64,000 nt of DNA from Nocardioides guangzhouensis (GTDB taxonomy: Bacteria > Actinomycetota > Actinomycetes > Propionibacteriales > Nocardioidaceae). The position numbers were made by a program, and so were the translations under genes. The notes below the pieces were generated by a model that made no database searches, was not told the origin of the DNA, and was given only the letters and a program-made list of their open reading frames with translations. The stretch lies in NCBI RefSeq assembly GCF_004519545.1, contig NZ_SDKM01000020.1, positions 33,754 through 97,753 of the forward strand, in the 5' to 3' direction. Shown in pieces: positions 57,654-64,000 of this stretch (within the stretch, counting starts at the first letter, position 1; each line of letters starts with the position of its first letter).

Positions 57654-58769
57654 ATGACCCACACCGATCCGTCCCTCCCCTCGCCCACTCCCGTCCCGTC
57701 ACCCGGCGGTGGCTTGCCGGCACGGACCCTGCTGGCCCGATCGCCGGGCGACCTGCTGGCCGCGGTCCCGGTGGTGCTCGGCTTCCGGGCCACCGACTCC
57801 GTCGTGATGCTGACCTTCCCCCGCACGCCACCACGTCGTCGCCGACGTGCCGGTCCGTCGCGCCAGCCCGAGGCGTTCCACGCCCGGATCGACCTGCCCG
57901 CGAGCCCCGCCGACCTGCCCGAGGTCGCCGACGCCCTGCTCGACCCGGTGCTGCGGCACCGCATCGACCGCGTGGCCCTGGTCGTCTACACCCCCGACGC
58001 CGCTCTGGCGGCGCAGGCGGCCGGCGTGCTCGCGACAAGGTTCACCGAGGCTGGCGTCGACCTCGTCGACCTCCTGCACGCCGACGGGAAGCGTTGGTTC
58101 GCGCTGCTTCCCGGTCGGCCGCCGGAGGCCTACGCCGGCACGCCGTACGACGACCGCAGCCACCCGTTCCTGGCCCAGGCCGTGCTCGACGGCCGGGTCA
58201 CGCTCGGCTCCCGCGACGCCCTCGCGGCCGGCCTCATCGCGGACGACCAGGCGGCGGTCGAGGCCGTCGACCAGCTGGCCCGCTCGCTCGACCGGGCCGG
58301 TCCGGAGGGCCACGAGTCCGAGCGGCAGTGGGTGGATTCAGCCCTCGACCGCCGGCTCGCCGGCGAGGCCTGGTCCGACGGGGACGTCGCCCGGTTGCTG
58401 GTCGACCTGCGAGACGTCCGGCTCCGCGACCTGGCCTGGCTGCGGATGACCCGCAGCAGCGCTGCCGGCCACGTCGAGGTATGGCGCGACGTGGTGCGCC
58501 GGTGCCCGGCCCACCTCCTCCCGGCGCCCGCGTGCCTGCTCGCGTTCGCGGCGTGGCTGGCCGGCCACGGGGCCTTGGCGTGGTGCGCGCTCGACCGGTG
58601 CCGTGGGGCCGACCCCGACTACCGCCTGGCGGGGCTGGTCGCCACCCTGCTCGACCACGCCGTCCCGCCGTCGACCTGGCACCCACCCCGCGACCCGGAC
58701 CCGGACCTCGCCGCCGACGCGACCGCACTCCGGGTGCGCTCACAGACAGCGCGGGGAACCAGACACTAG
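57654..58769 (+). CDS. DUF4192 family protein
   Basis: A 371-residue actinobacterial protein of DUF4192. The family start LLARSPGDLLAAVPVVLGFRATDSVVML is clear (about 23-50), followed by a basic patch (TPPRRRRRAGPSR) and helical repeats. No catalytic motif is seen; function unknown. ATG 57654 has only a weak ribosome site (GGGAAG). Its TAG stop is part of the -10 box of the next gene. Confidence 0.82.
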   Translation: MTHTDPSLPSPTPVPSPGGGLPARTLLARSPGDLLAAVPVVLGFRATDSVVMLTFPRTPPRRRRRAGPSRQPEAFHARIDLPASPADLPEVADALLDPVLRHRIDRVALVVYTPDAALAAQAAGVLATRFTEAGVDLVDLLHADGKRWFALLPGRPPEAYAGTPYDDRSHPFLAQAVLDGRVTLGSRDALAAGLIADDQAAVEAVDQLARSLDRAGPEGHESERQWVDSALDRRLAGEAWSDGDVARLLVDLRDVRLRDLAWLRMTRSSAAGHVEVWRDVVRRCPAHLLPAPACLLAFAAWLAGHGALAWCALDRCRGADPDYRLAGLVATLLDHAVPPSTWHPPRDPDPDLAADATALRVRSQTARGTRH

Positions 58770-58772
58770 GGT
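58767..58772 (+). promoter_or_regulatory. Leaderless -10 box of the GCS2 gene
   Basis: TAGGGT, whose first three bases are the stop codon of the preceding gene, ends six bases before ATG 58779. Confidence 0.6.
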
Positions 58773-58778
58773 GCATTC

Positions 58779-60248
58779 ATGGGCGAAGAGGTCGCGGCAC
58801 AAGAGTTCTCCCGGGCGGATCGCACGCGTCACCGCGAGAAGGTGCGACGGTGCCTCGACGTGTTCGCCCGGATGCTCCGCGAGGCCGCGTTCGACACCGA
58901 CGACCCGATGACCGGGCTCGAGATCGAGCTCAACCTGGTCGACGACGCCGGTGACCCCGCGCTGAAGAACGCCGACGCACTGGCCCAGATCGCGAACCCG
59001 GACTTCCAGACCGAGCTCGGGCAGTTCAACGTCGAGATCAACGTGCCTCCCCAGCGGCTGCGCGACGGCGGGTTCGCGACGTACGAGAAGAACCTGCGGG
59101 AATCGCTCAACGACGCCGAGTCCAAGGCGAGCACCATCGGCGCGCACATGGTGATGATCGGCATCCTGCCGACGCTGGCCGAGGGCCACATGAGCCCGAC
59201 CACCCTCAGCAGCAACCCGCGCTACCAGCTGCTCAGCGACCAGATCCTGGCTGCCCGCGGCGAGGACATCACCATCGACATCCGGGGCGTCGAGCGGCTG
59301 ATCACGACCGCGGACTCGATCATCCCGGAGGCGGCGTGCACCAGCACCCAGCTGCACGTGCAGACGTCCCCCGACGACTTCGCGGAGTACTGGAACGCCT
59401 CCCAGTGCATCGCGGCGATCCAGCTGGCCGTCGGTGCGAACTCACCGTTCCTGCTCGGCAAGGAGCTGTGGCGCGAGACCCGGATCCCGCTGTTCGAGCA
59501 GGCCACCGACACCCGGAGCGAGGAGCTGAAGGCCCAGGGGGTCCGGCCGCGGGTCTGGTTCGGCGAGCGGTGGATCACCTCCGTGTTCGACCTGTTCGAG
59601 GAGAACGTCCGCTACTTCCCGGCGCTGCTCCCCGTCACCGAGGACGAGGACCCGCTCGCGGTGCTCGAGGGTGGGGGAGTGCCGGGGCTGCACGAGCTGC
59701 GGCTGCACAACGGCACTATCTACCGCTGGAACCGCCCGATCTACGACATCGCCGGTGGCACGCCGCACCTCCGGGTCGAGAACCGCGTGCTGGCGGCCGG
59801 CCCGACCGTGGTCGACACGATGGCGAACGCGGCGTTCTACTTCGGCCTGGTCCGGCAGCTCGCCGAGGCCGAGCGGCCGCTGTGGTCGCAGATGTCGTTC
59901 AGCGCCGCCGAGGAGAACTTCCAGACCGCCGCCCGGCAGGGGATCGACGCCCAGGTCTACTGGCCGGCGATCGGGCAGGTCCGCGCCACCGAGCTGGTGC
60001 TGCGCCGGCTGCTGCCGATGGCGCGTGAGGGGCTGGCCCGCTGGGGCGTGCCGGAGGACGAGGCGTCCCGGCTGCTCGGGATCATCGAGCAACGCTGCCT
60101 GGTGGGCACCAACGGCTCCGAGTGGTTCGTCCGTCGGTTCCACGCCGAGGCGGCCTCGCAGGAGCGCCCCGAGGCGCTGCGCCGGACGCTGGTGGCCTAC
60201 CGCGAGCTCATGCACACCAACGAGCCGGTCCACACCTGGGTCGAGTGA
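58779..60248 (+). CDS. GCS2-family carboxylate-amine ligase (glutamate-cysteine ligase-like)
   Basis: A 489-residue protein of the GCS2 fold. MTGLEIELNLVDDAGDPALKN carries the metal-binding acidic residues (about 47-52), with LGQFNVEINVPP and CTSTQLHVQTS further on, and HLRVENRVLAAGPTVVDTMAN near 340. It should join an amino acid to the gamma-carboxyl of glutamate or a like substrate. Actinobacteria use mycothiol rather than glutathione, so a true glutathione role is doubtful. ATG start by promoter position. Confidence 0.82.
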   Translation: MGEEVAAQEFSRADRTRHREKVRRCLDVFARMLREAAFDTDDPMTGLEIELNLVDDAGDPALKNADALAQIANPDFQTELGQFNVEINVPPQRLRDGGFATYEKNLRESLNDAESKASTIGAHMVMIGILPTLAEGHMSPTTLSSNPRYQLLSDQILAARGEDITIDIRGVERLITTADSIIPEAACTSTQLHVQTSPDDFAEYWNASQCIAAIQLAVGANSPFLLGKELWRETRIPLFEQATDTRSEELKAQGVRPRVWFGERWITSVFDLFEENVRYFPALLPVTEDEDPLAVLEGGGVPGLHELRLHNGTIYRWNRPIYDIAGGTPHLRVENRVLAAGPTVVDTMANAAFYFGLVRQLAEAERPLWSQMSFSAAEENFQTAARQGIDAQVYWPAIGQVRATELVLRRLLPMAREGLARWGVPEDEASRLLGIIEQRCLVGTNGSEWFVRRFHAEAASQERPEALRRTLVAYRELMHTNEPVHTWVE

Positions 60249-60265
60249 TCCGCGGACCCGGCAGC

Positions 60266-60742
60266 TCAGCGGTCGCGGATCCGGAGCCGCTCCCAGACGA
60301 CCCGCTCCTCCAGGACCGGGTCGTACCACCCGTTCTTGGTGACCACCGCGACGCAGCGCGGTGCCAGTCCGGCCTCGGCGAAGACCCGGCGCACCACGGG
60401 CAGCCAGGCCAGGTCGACGTCGTGCGGCTCAGGATGACCCTCGCGGGTCAGCCACGCCTCAGGCTCGGCCGAGGTGAGCAGCGCCCGGCTGAGCACGGCG
60501 GCCGCCACCTCCTCCCGCAGGCCACCGTCGAGGTCGTCCGTACCGTCGTCGGGCCAGGTCACCACCGGGCCCCCGAGGCGCCCGACGTGCAGCATCGGGG
60601 CGAACCGGCGCCGGCGCACGCCGGTGCGGAGGTCGGAGACCGCCTGCCGCAGGTCGCGACGCAGCGCCCGCCGTGCGGCCGCCCGTGCCTTGAGCGACGG
60701 CGGTCGCGCGGTGCGGCCCGTGCGCGCTCCGGTCGCGGTCAT
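60266..60742 (-). CDS. Hypothetical protein (158 aa)
   Basis: A 158-residue soluble protein, Arg-rich in its first 55 residues, with no family that I recognise. The middle holds FAPMLHVGRLGGPVVTWPDDG and the end WYDPVLEERVVWERLRIRDR. ATG 60742 is chosen because CAGGGT (60755 to 60750) ends seven bases upstream. It converges on the GCS2 gene. Confidence 0.6.
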   Translation of the reverse strand: MTATGARTGRTARPPSLKARAAARRALRRDLRQAVSDLRTGVRRRRFAPMLHVGRLGGPVVTWPDDGTDDLDGGLREEVAAAVLSRALLTSAEPEAWLTREGHPEPHDVDLAWLPVVRRVFAEAGLAPRCVAVVTKNGWYDPVLEERVVWERLRIRDR

Positions 60743-60850
60743 GCCCGCCACCCTGCCCGACGTACGGCGTCCGGTGCCGGCGTCCTCCACAGGCCGGGTG
60801 GAAGCGCCTGCGCCAGGCTGCGCGGTACGAGTGACTGCGCGGCACGAGTA

Positions 60851-62149
60851 CTAGGAGCGCTTCGCGTGGTGCACGAAGCCGCGCGGCGTCGCGCGGGTGT
60901 CGGTCGCCCCGTCCCCGGTCGCCCCGTCTCCGGTCGAACCAGCCCGTCCGTAGCTCCGGGCCGCAGGTCCGGCGGAGACCCCGTGCAGGACGACGCTGAG
61001 CAGCACGGTCAACGTGACCACGCTGACGGCCTCGAGGACGAGCTCCGAGCTGTCGCCCAGCTCCTCGAGCGCCAGCAGCGCGAACACGACCGACGCCAGC
61101 CCCCGCGGGCCGAACCACCCGACGAACACCACGTCCTTCCGGGAGAGCCCCGAGCCCACCAGGGCGATCGCCACCGGGACCATGCGGAAGACGGTGAGGG
61201 CGAGCAGCGCGTAGACGACCACGGTCACCTCGTCCACCTGGTGGAAGGCGATGGGGAGGAGGACCGAACCGAACAGGAACCACACCACCAGGGCCAGCAG
61301 CTGGCCGCCGAGCTCCGGGAGCTCCACGATCCCCTCGATCTCGTCCGGGTCGTCCAGCACCGACCCGAACGCGAGCCCGGCCACGAAGGCGGCGATGAAC
61401 CCGTTGCCCTCGATCGCCAGCGCCGCGGAGAAGGCGCCCAGCGCCAGCGCCAGCGTCGCGATCTGCCGGCCGCCGCTCGCCACCCAGCTCCTGCGGGTGG
61501 CGACGGTGACGGCCGCCGCGCCCCCGAGGCCCCACAGGAGGCCGATGCCGGTGCCGAGGAGCAGGTCGCCCGCCGAACCGCCGGTCGCGGCGGCCTCCCC
61601 GTGACCGCCCAGGTCCGCCTGCGACGCATACGCGACCAGCATGAAGCTGACCACGGGGGTCGCGATCCCGTCGTTGAGGCCGCTCTCGACGTTCAGCGCG
61701 GTGCGCAGCCGCCCCGGGACCCGGCGGTCGCTGATCACCTGGGCGCTGAGGGCGGCGTCGGTCGGGGCCAGCGCCGCGCCCACGAAGCCGGCGAGCCCCC
61801 AGGTGAAGTCGTCGAACACGACGGCCGCGGCGAGCCCGCCGACGACCAGGGTGATCGGGAGCCCGATGGCGAGGAGACGGACCGAGAGCCCGACGTCGCG
61901 CCGCAGCTCGGTGAGGTTCACGCGTGCGGCGTCGGAGAACAGGACGAGCGCCAGGGTCACCTCGGCGATCGTGTGCACCGTCCCGGTCTCGACGTCGACG
62001 GCCAGGACTCCCCAGTCCGGGTTGGCCAGGAGGAAACCGACCACGGTGAAGATGATCGGACCGGTGACGTCGTGGCGGGCCAGGGCGCGGGACGCAACCG
62101 CCCACCCGAACATCAGGAGCGCGACGACGGCGAAGGCGACGTCACTCAT
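60851..62149 (-). CDS. Cation:proton antiporter (CPA1 type)
   Basis: A 432-residue transporter with about 12 membrane segments. The family's key acidic residues are seen in ALAPTDAALSAQVI and in ESGLNDGIATPVVSF, and GWFGPRGLASVVFALL marks the C-terminal conserved helix. It likely exchanges Na+ or K+ for H+. The C-terminal tail is short and hydrophilic with a repeated GDGAT. The ribosome site is a modest GAGG. Confidence 0.9.
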   Translation of the reverse strand: MSDVAFAVVALLMFGWAVASRALARHDVTGPIIFTVVGFLLANPDWGVLAVDVETGTVHTIAEVTLALVLFSDAARVNLTELRRDVGLSVRLLAIGLPITLVVGGLAAAVVFDDFTWGLAGFVGAALAPTDAALSAQVISDRRVPGRLRTALNVESGLNDGIATPVVSFMLVAYASQADLGGHGEAAATGGSAGDLLLGTGIGLLWGLGGAAAVTVATRRSWVASGGRQIATLALALGAFSAALAIEGNGFIAAFVAGLAFGSVLDDPDEIEGIVELPELGGQLLALVVWFLFGSVLLPIAFHQVDEVTVVVYALLALTVFRMVPVAIALVGSGLSRKDVVFVGWFGPRGLASVVFALLALEELGDSSELVLEAVSVVTLTVLLSVVLHGVSAGPAARSYGRAGSTGDGATGDGATDTRATPRGFVHHAKRS

Positions 62150-62288
62150 TCCCGGCCTCGTTCTTCCGTGCCTCGGTCGCTGGGCCCGAGACCCGACCCA
62201 TGCTGCTGGGCCCGGGGCGGGACCGGGTCACCCGATGAGTACGATCCGTCGCTCACGCCGCGCTCGAGCATGGGGGAGGATGGGGGCC

Positions 62289-62864
62289 ATGGCGATCCAC
62301 ATCACCGGCGACGAGCGCGCCGACCAGGTCCTGACCGACGACCCGTTCGCGCTGGTGCTGGGGATGATGCTGGACCAGCAGTACCCCATGGAGCACGCGT
62401 TCCGCGGCCCGGCCAAGGTGCTGGACCGGTTCGGCACGCTGGACCCGGCCCGGATCGCCGCCGCGGACCCGGAGGACTTCGCCGCGATGGCCTCGACCCC
62501 GCCCGCCGTGCACCGGTTCCCCGGGTCGATGGCCGCGCGCATCCAGGCGCTGGCCACCCTGGTGGTCGAGGAGTACGACGGCGACGTGACCCGGCTGTGG
62601 ACCGAGGCGAAGGACGGCAGGGACCTGCTCCGCCGGGTGCAGCAGCTGCCGGGCTTCGGCAAGCAGAAGGCCCAGATCCTGGTGGCCCTGCTCGCCAAGC
62701 AGATCGACGTACGCCCTGACGGGTGGGAGGCCGCGGCCGGCGGCTACGCCGAGGAGGGCTTCCGGTCGGTGGCCGACGTCGTCGACCCGGTCTCGCTGCA
62801 GAAGGTCCGCGACTACAAGAAGGCCAAGAAGGCCGCAGCCCGGGCGGCGCAACCGGCCGGCTGA
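62289..62864 (+). CDS. HhH-GPD type base-excision repair-like protein
   Basis: A 191-residue protein of the small actinobacterial HhH-GPD family. The helix-hairpin-helix is [15 protein letters not shown] (about 117-131), and [21 protein letters not shown] shows the first helical layer. The catalytic Lys/Asp pair of true glycosylases is not evident, so enzymatic activity is uncertain. ATG 62289 lies nine bases after GGGAGG. The C-terminal 20 residues are Lys/Ala-rich. Confidence 0.82.
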   Translation: MAIHITGDERADQVLTDDPFALVLGMMLDQQYPMEHAFRGPAKVLDRFGTLDPARIAAADPEDFAAMASTPPAVHRFPGSMAARIQALATLVVEEYDGDVTRLWTEAKDGRDLLRRVQQLPGFGKQKAQILVALLAKQIDVRPDGWEAAAGGYAEEGFRSVADVVDPVSLQKVRDYKKAKKAAARAAQPAG

Positions 62865-62908
62865 GGGACGAACTACGCAGATCACACCGTCCATCGGTGG
62901 GGTCGGGC

Positions 62909-62936
62909 TTGGATCACACGCTGGGCGTGGCAGAAT
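62909..62936 (+). promoter_or_regulatory. Candidate promoter of sigA
   Basis: TTGGAT (62909-62914) and CAGAAT (62931-62936) with a 16-base spacer. The start codon is 68 bases further, behind GAGAGG. A second TTGACG lies nearby without a good -10. Confidence 0.45.
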
Positions 62937-63003
62937 GGCTCGTGCGGCTCTTGACGACACCGGGCTTTGCCGCGCCCCGAATGCTTTTTCCGAGAGGTTG
63001 TTC

Positions 63004-64000
63004 GTGTCTGCGAGCTCGCGCAAGTTGCTCCCCGCTGCAGTCCTGTCCCACCCGGAGATCACCGGGCTCCTGGAGCAGGGCAAGGTCACCGGCACCGTGT
63101 CCCCCGAGCAGGTTCGGCGCGCCAGCGAGGCGGCCGAGATCGAGCCCCGCCATCTGAAGGCGCTGATGGTCCACCTGAGCAGCCAGGGCATCACGGTCGC
63201 CCTGAACGCCGACGACCACCGTGCCGTGGCGGCGACGTCCACCCGGCGGACCACCACCGCGAAGACCGCCAAGAAGGCGCCCGCGAAGAAGGCCGCCGAC
63301 GAGGCCAAGGCCGCCCCCGCGAAGAAGGCGCCGGCCAAGACCGCGGCGGCGAGCCGGACCGCCACCAAGACCACCGCTACGGCCGCGGCGGAACCGAAGA
63401 AGGCGACCGCGAAGAAGGCGCCCCCGGCGAAGAAGGCCGCCACCGCGAAGGACGAGGCCGCGCCGGCCGCCGAAGGGGCCGAGGTCGTCGTCGGGCCGGA
63501 CGGCAAGAAGGTGCTGCCGGACCTCCCCGACGAGCAGTTCGAGAAGGACCTCGCCGCCGACCCGTCGATCAAGGAGGACGAGAAGGAGGCCTCCTTCGTC
63601 GTCTCCGCGGCCGACGACACCGACGAGCCCGAGCAGCAGGTCATGGTGGCCGGCGCGACGGCCGACCCGGTCAAGGACTACCTGAAGCAGATCGGCAAGG
63701 TCCCGCTGCTCAACGCCGAGATGGAGGTCGAGCTCGCCAAGCGGATCGAGGCCGGCCTGTTCTCGGAGGAGAAGCTCGCCTCCGGCGGCAAGGTCTCCGC
63801 GAAGGTGCACGAGGAGCTCGAGTGGATCGTCGAGGACGGTCGCCGGGCGAAGAACCACCTGCTCGAGGCGAACCTCCGCCTCGTCGTCTCGCTGGCCAAG
63901 CGCTACACCGGCCGCGGCATGCTCTTCCTCGACCTGATCCAGGAGGGCAACCTCGGCCTGATCCGTGCGGTCGAGAAGTTCGACTACACCAAGGGCTACA
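63004..64000 (+). CDS. sigA: Principal sigma factor SigA (partial, runs off the window)
   Basis: The first 332 residues of the primary sigma-70 factor. An N-terminal region 1.1-like part (1-80) is followed by a Lys/Ala-rich linker with many [12 protein letters not shown] repeats (about 85-155), an acidic stretch, region 1.2 ([20 protein letters not shown], about 221), and the start of region 2 ([20 protein letters not shown] then [20 protein letters not shown]). The long basic linker is typical of actinobacterial SigA/HrdB. GTG 63004 has GAGAGG seven bases upstream. Confidence 0.93.
   Translation, partial: MSASSRKLLPAAVLSHPEITGLLEQGKVTGTVSPEQVRRASEAAEIEPRHLKALMVHLSSQGITVALNADDHRAVAATSTRRTTTAKTAKKAPAKKAADEAKAAPAKKAPAKTAAASRTATKTTATAAAEPKKATAKKAPPAKKAATAKDEAAPAAEGAEVVVGPDGKKVLPDLPDEQFEKDLAADPSIKEDEKEASFVVSAADDTDEPEQQVMVAGATADPVKDYLKQIGKVPLLNAEMEVELAKRIEAGLFSEEKLASGGKVSAKVHEELEWIVEDGRRAKNHLLEANLRLVVSLAKRYTGRGMLFLDLIQEGNLGLIRAVEKFDYTKGY

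Noticed and set aside
60819..60852. Imperfect 17-base tandem repeat between the hypothetical gene and the antiporter
   Set aside because: Only 13 of 17 positions agree and one copy runs into the antiporter stop; too weak to call a functional repeat.
60122..62719. An 865-codon plus-strand frame across the GCS2 tail, hypothetical and antiporter genes
   Set aside because: No promoter, no recognisable domain and composition typical of GC-driven shadow frames.
62873..63003. A tRNA-like stretch (GTGGCAGAATGGCTCGTGCGGCTC) before sigA
   Set aside because: It looks like a D arm at first sight, but no acceptor, anticodon or T arm can be completed around it.
63241..63480. Apparent short tandem repeats rich in AAG/GCC codons
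   Set aside because: They are the Lys/Ala-rich linker of SigA, a coding feature usual in actinobacteria, not a DNA repeat element.

Overview
The window reads as a stretch of chromosome from a high-GC Gram-positive actinobacterium, most likely a Nocardioides-type member of the Nocardioidaceae. The reasons are: GC near 70% by eye, many GTG starts, strong GGAGG ribosome sites, an ANTAR response regulator, a four-domain ribosomal protein S1, a lysine/alanine-rich SigA N-terminus, a DprE1/DprE2/AftD envelope set, and the gene order lgt(tail)-gltB-gltD-pyk. I see no prophage, insertion sequence, CRISPR array or rRNA. Gene density is high; no stretch above about 300 bases lacks a gene.

Layout. 1-9.0 kb: tail of a probable lgt, a metallophosphoesterase lipoprotein, glutamate synthase (gltB, gltD) and pyruvate kinase. 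9.0-10.9 kb: a free-standing LAGLIDADG-type endonuclease squeezed between pyk and tRNA-Leu(CAA), a small basic protein and an ANTAR antiterminator-type regulator. 11-17.5 kb: a branched-chain amino acid ABC system, with the binding lipoprotein on the plus strand and livHMGF on the minus strand; LivH carries an unusual secreted N-terminal domain. 17.6-23.1 kb: DUF554 protein, GNAT acetyltransferase, hotdog thioesterase, DNA polymerase I, and a DUF2975/XRE pair under a palindromic operator. 23.1-39.6 kb: an envelope polysaccharide island with a flippase, the decaprenylphosphoryl-arabinose pathway (UbiA-type DPPR synthase, DprE1, DprE2), GT-C-like membrane proteins, DUF2613, a GT4 glycosyltransferase, a methyltransferase, an AftD-like arabinofuranosyltransferase, an acyltransferase and a DUF3068 protein. 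39.7-50.1 kb: housekeeping and regulatory genes (methyltransferase, phosphotransferase, rpsA with a structured leader, SIMPL protein, two tiny paralogous membrane proteins beside a GlxA-type AraC regulator, glycogen-debranching-like enzyme with an AMP-ligase, coaE, a group 2 sigma factor). 50.3-64 kb: S9 oligopeptidase, fused 5-oxoprolinase/hydantoinase, dinB, DUF4192, GCS2 ligase, antiporter, HhH-GPD protein and the start of sigA.

Two features tie the window together. First, at least 21 genes have a TANNNT-like -10 hexamer ending exactly 6 or 7 bases before the start codon, the signature of leaderless transcription; this also settles several start codons. Second, many divergent pairs share very short promoter regions, and several convergent pairs overlap at their 3' ends (up to 100 bp for AftD and the acyltransferase). 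The most interesting candidates for follow-up are the tandem 50-residue membrane proteins with their shared repeat-bearing promoters, the closed-helix RNA leader of rpsA, the LivH fusion, and the operator of the DUF2975/XRE pair.
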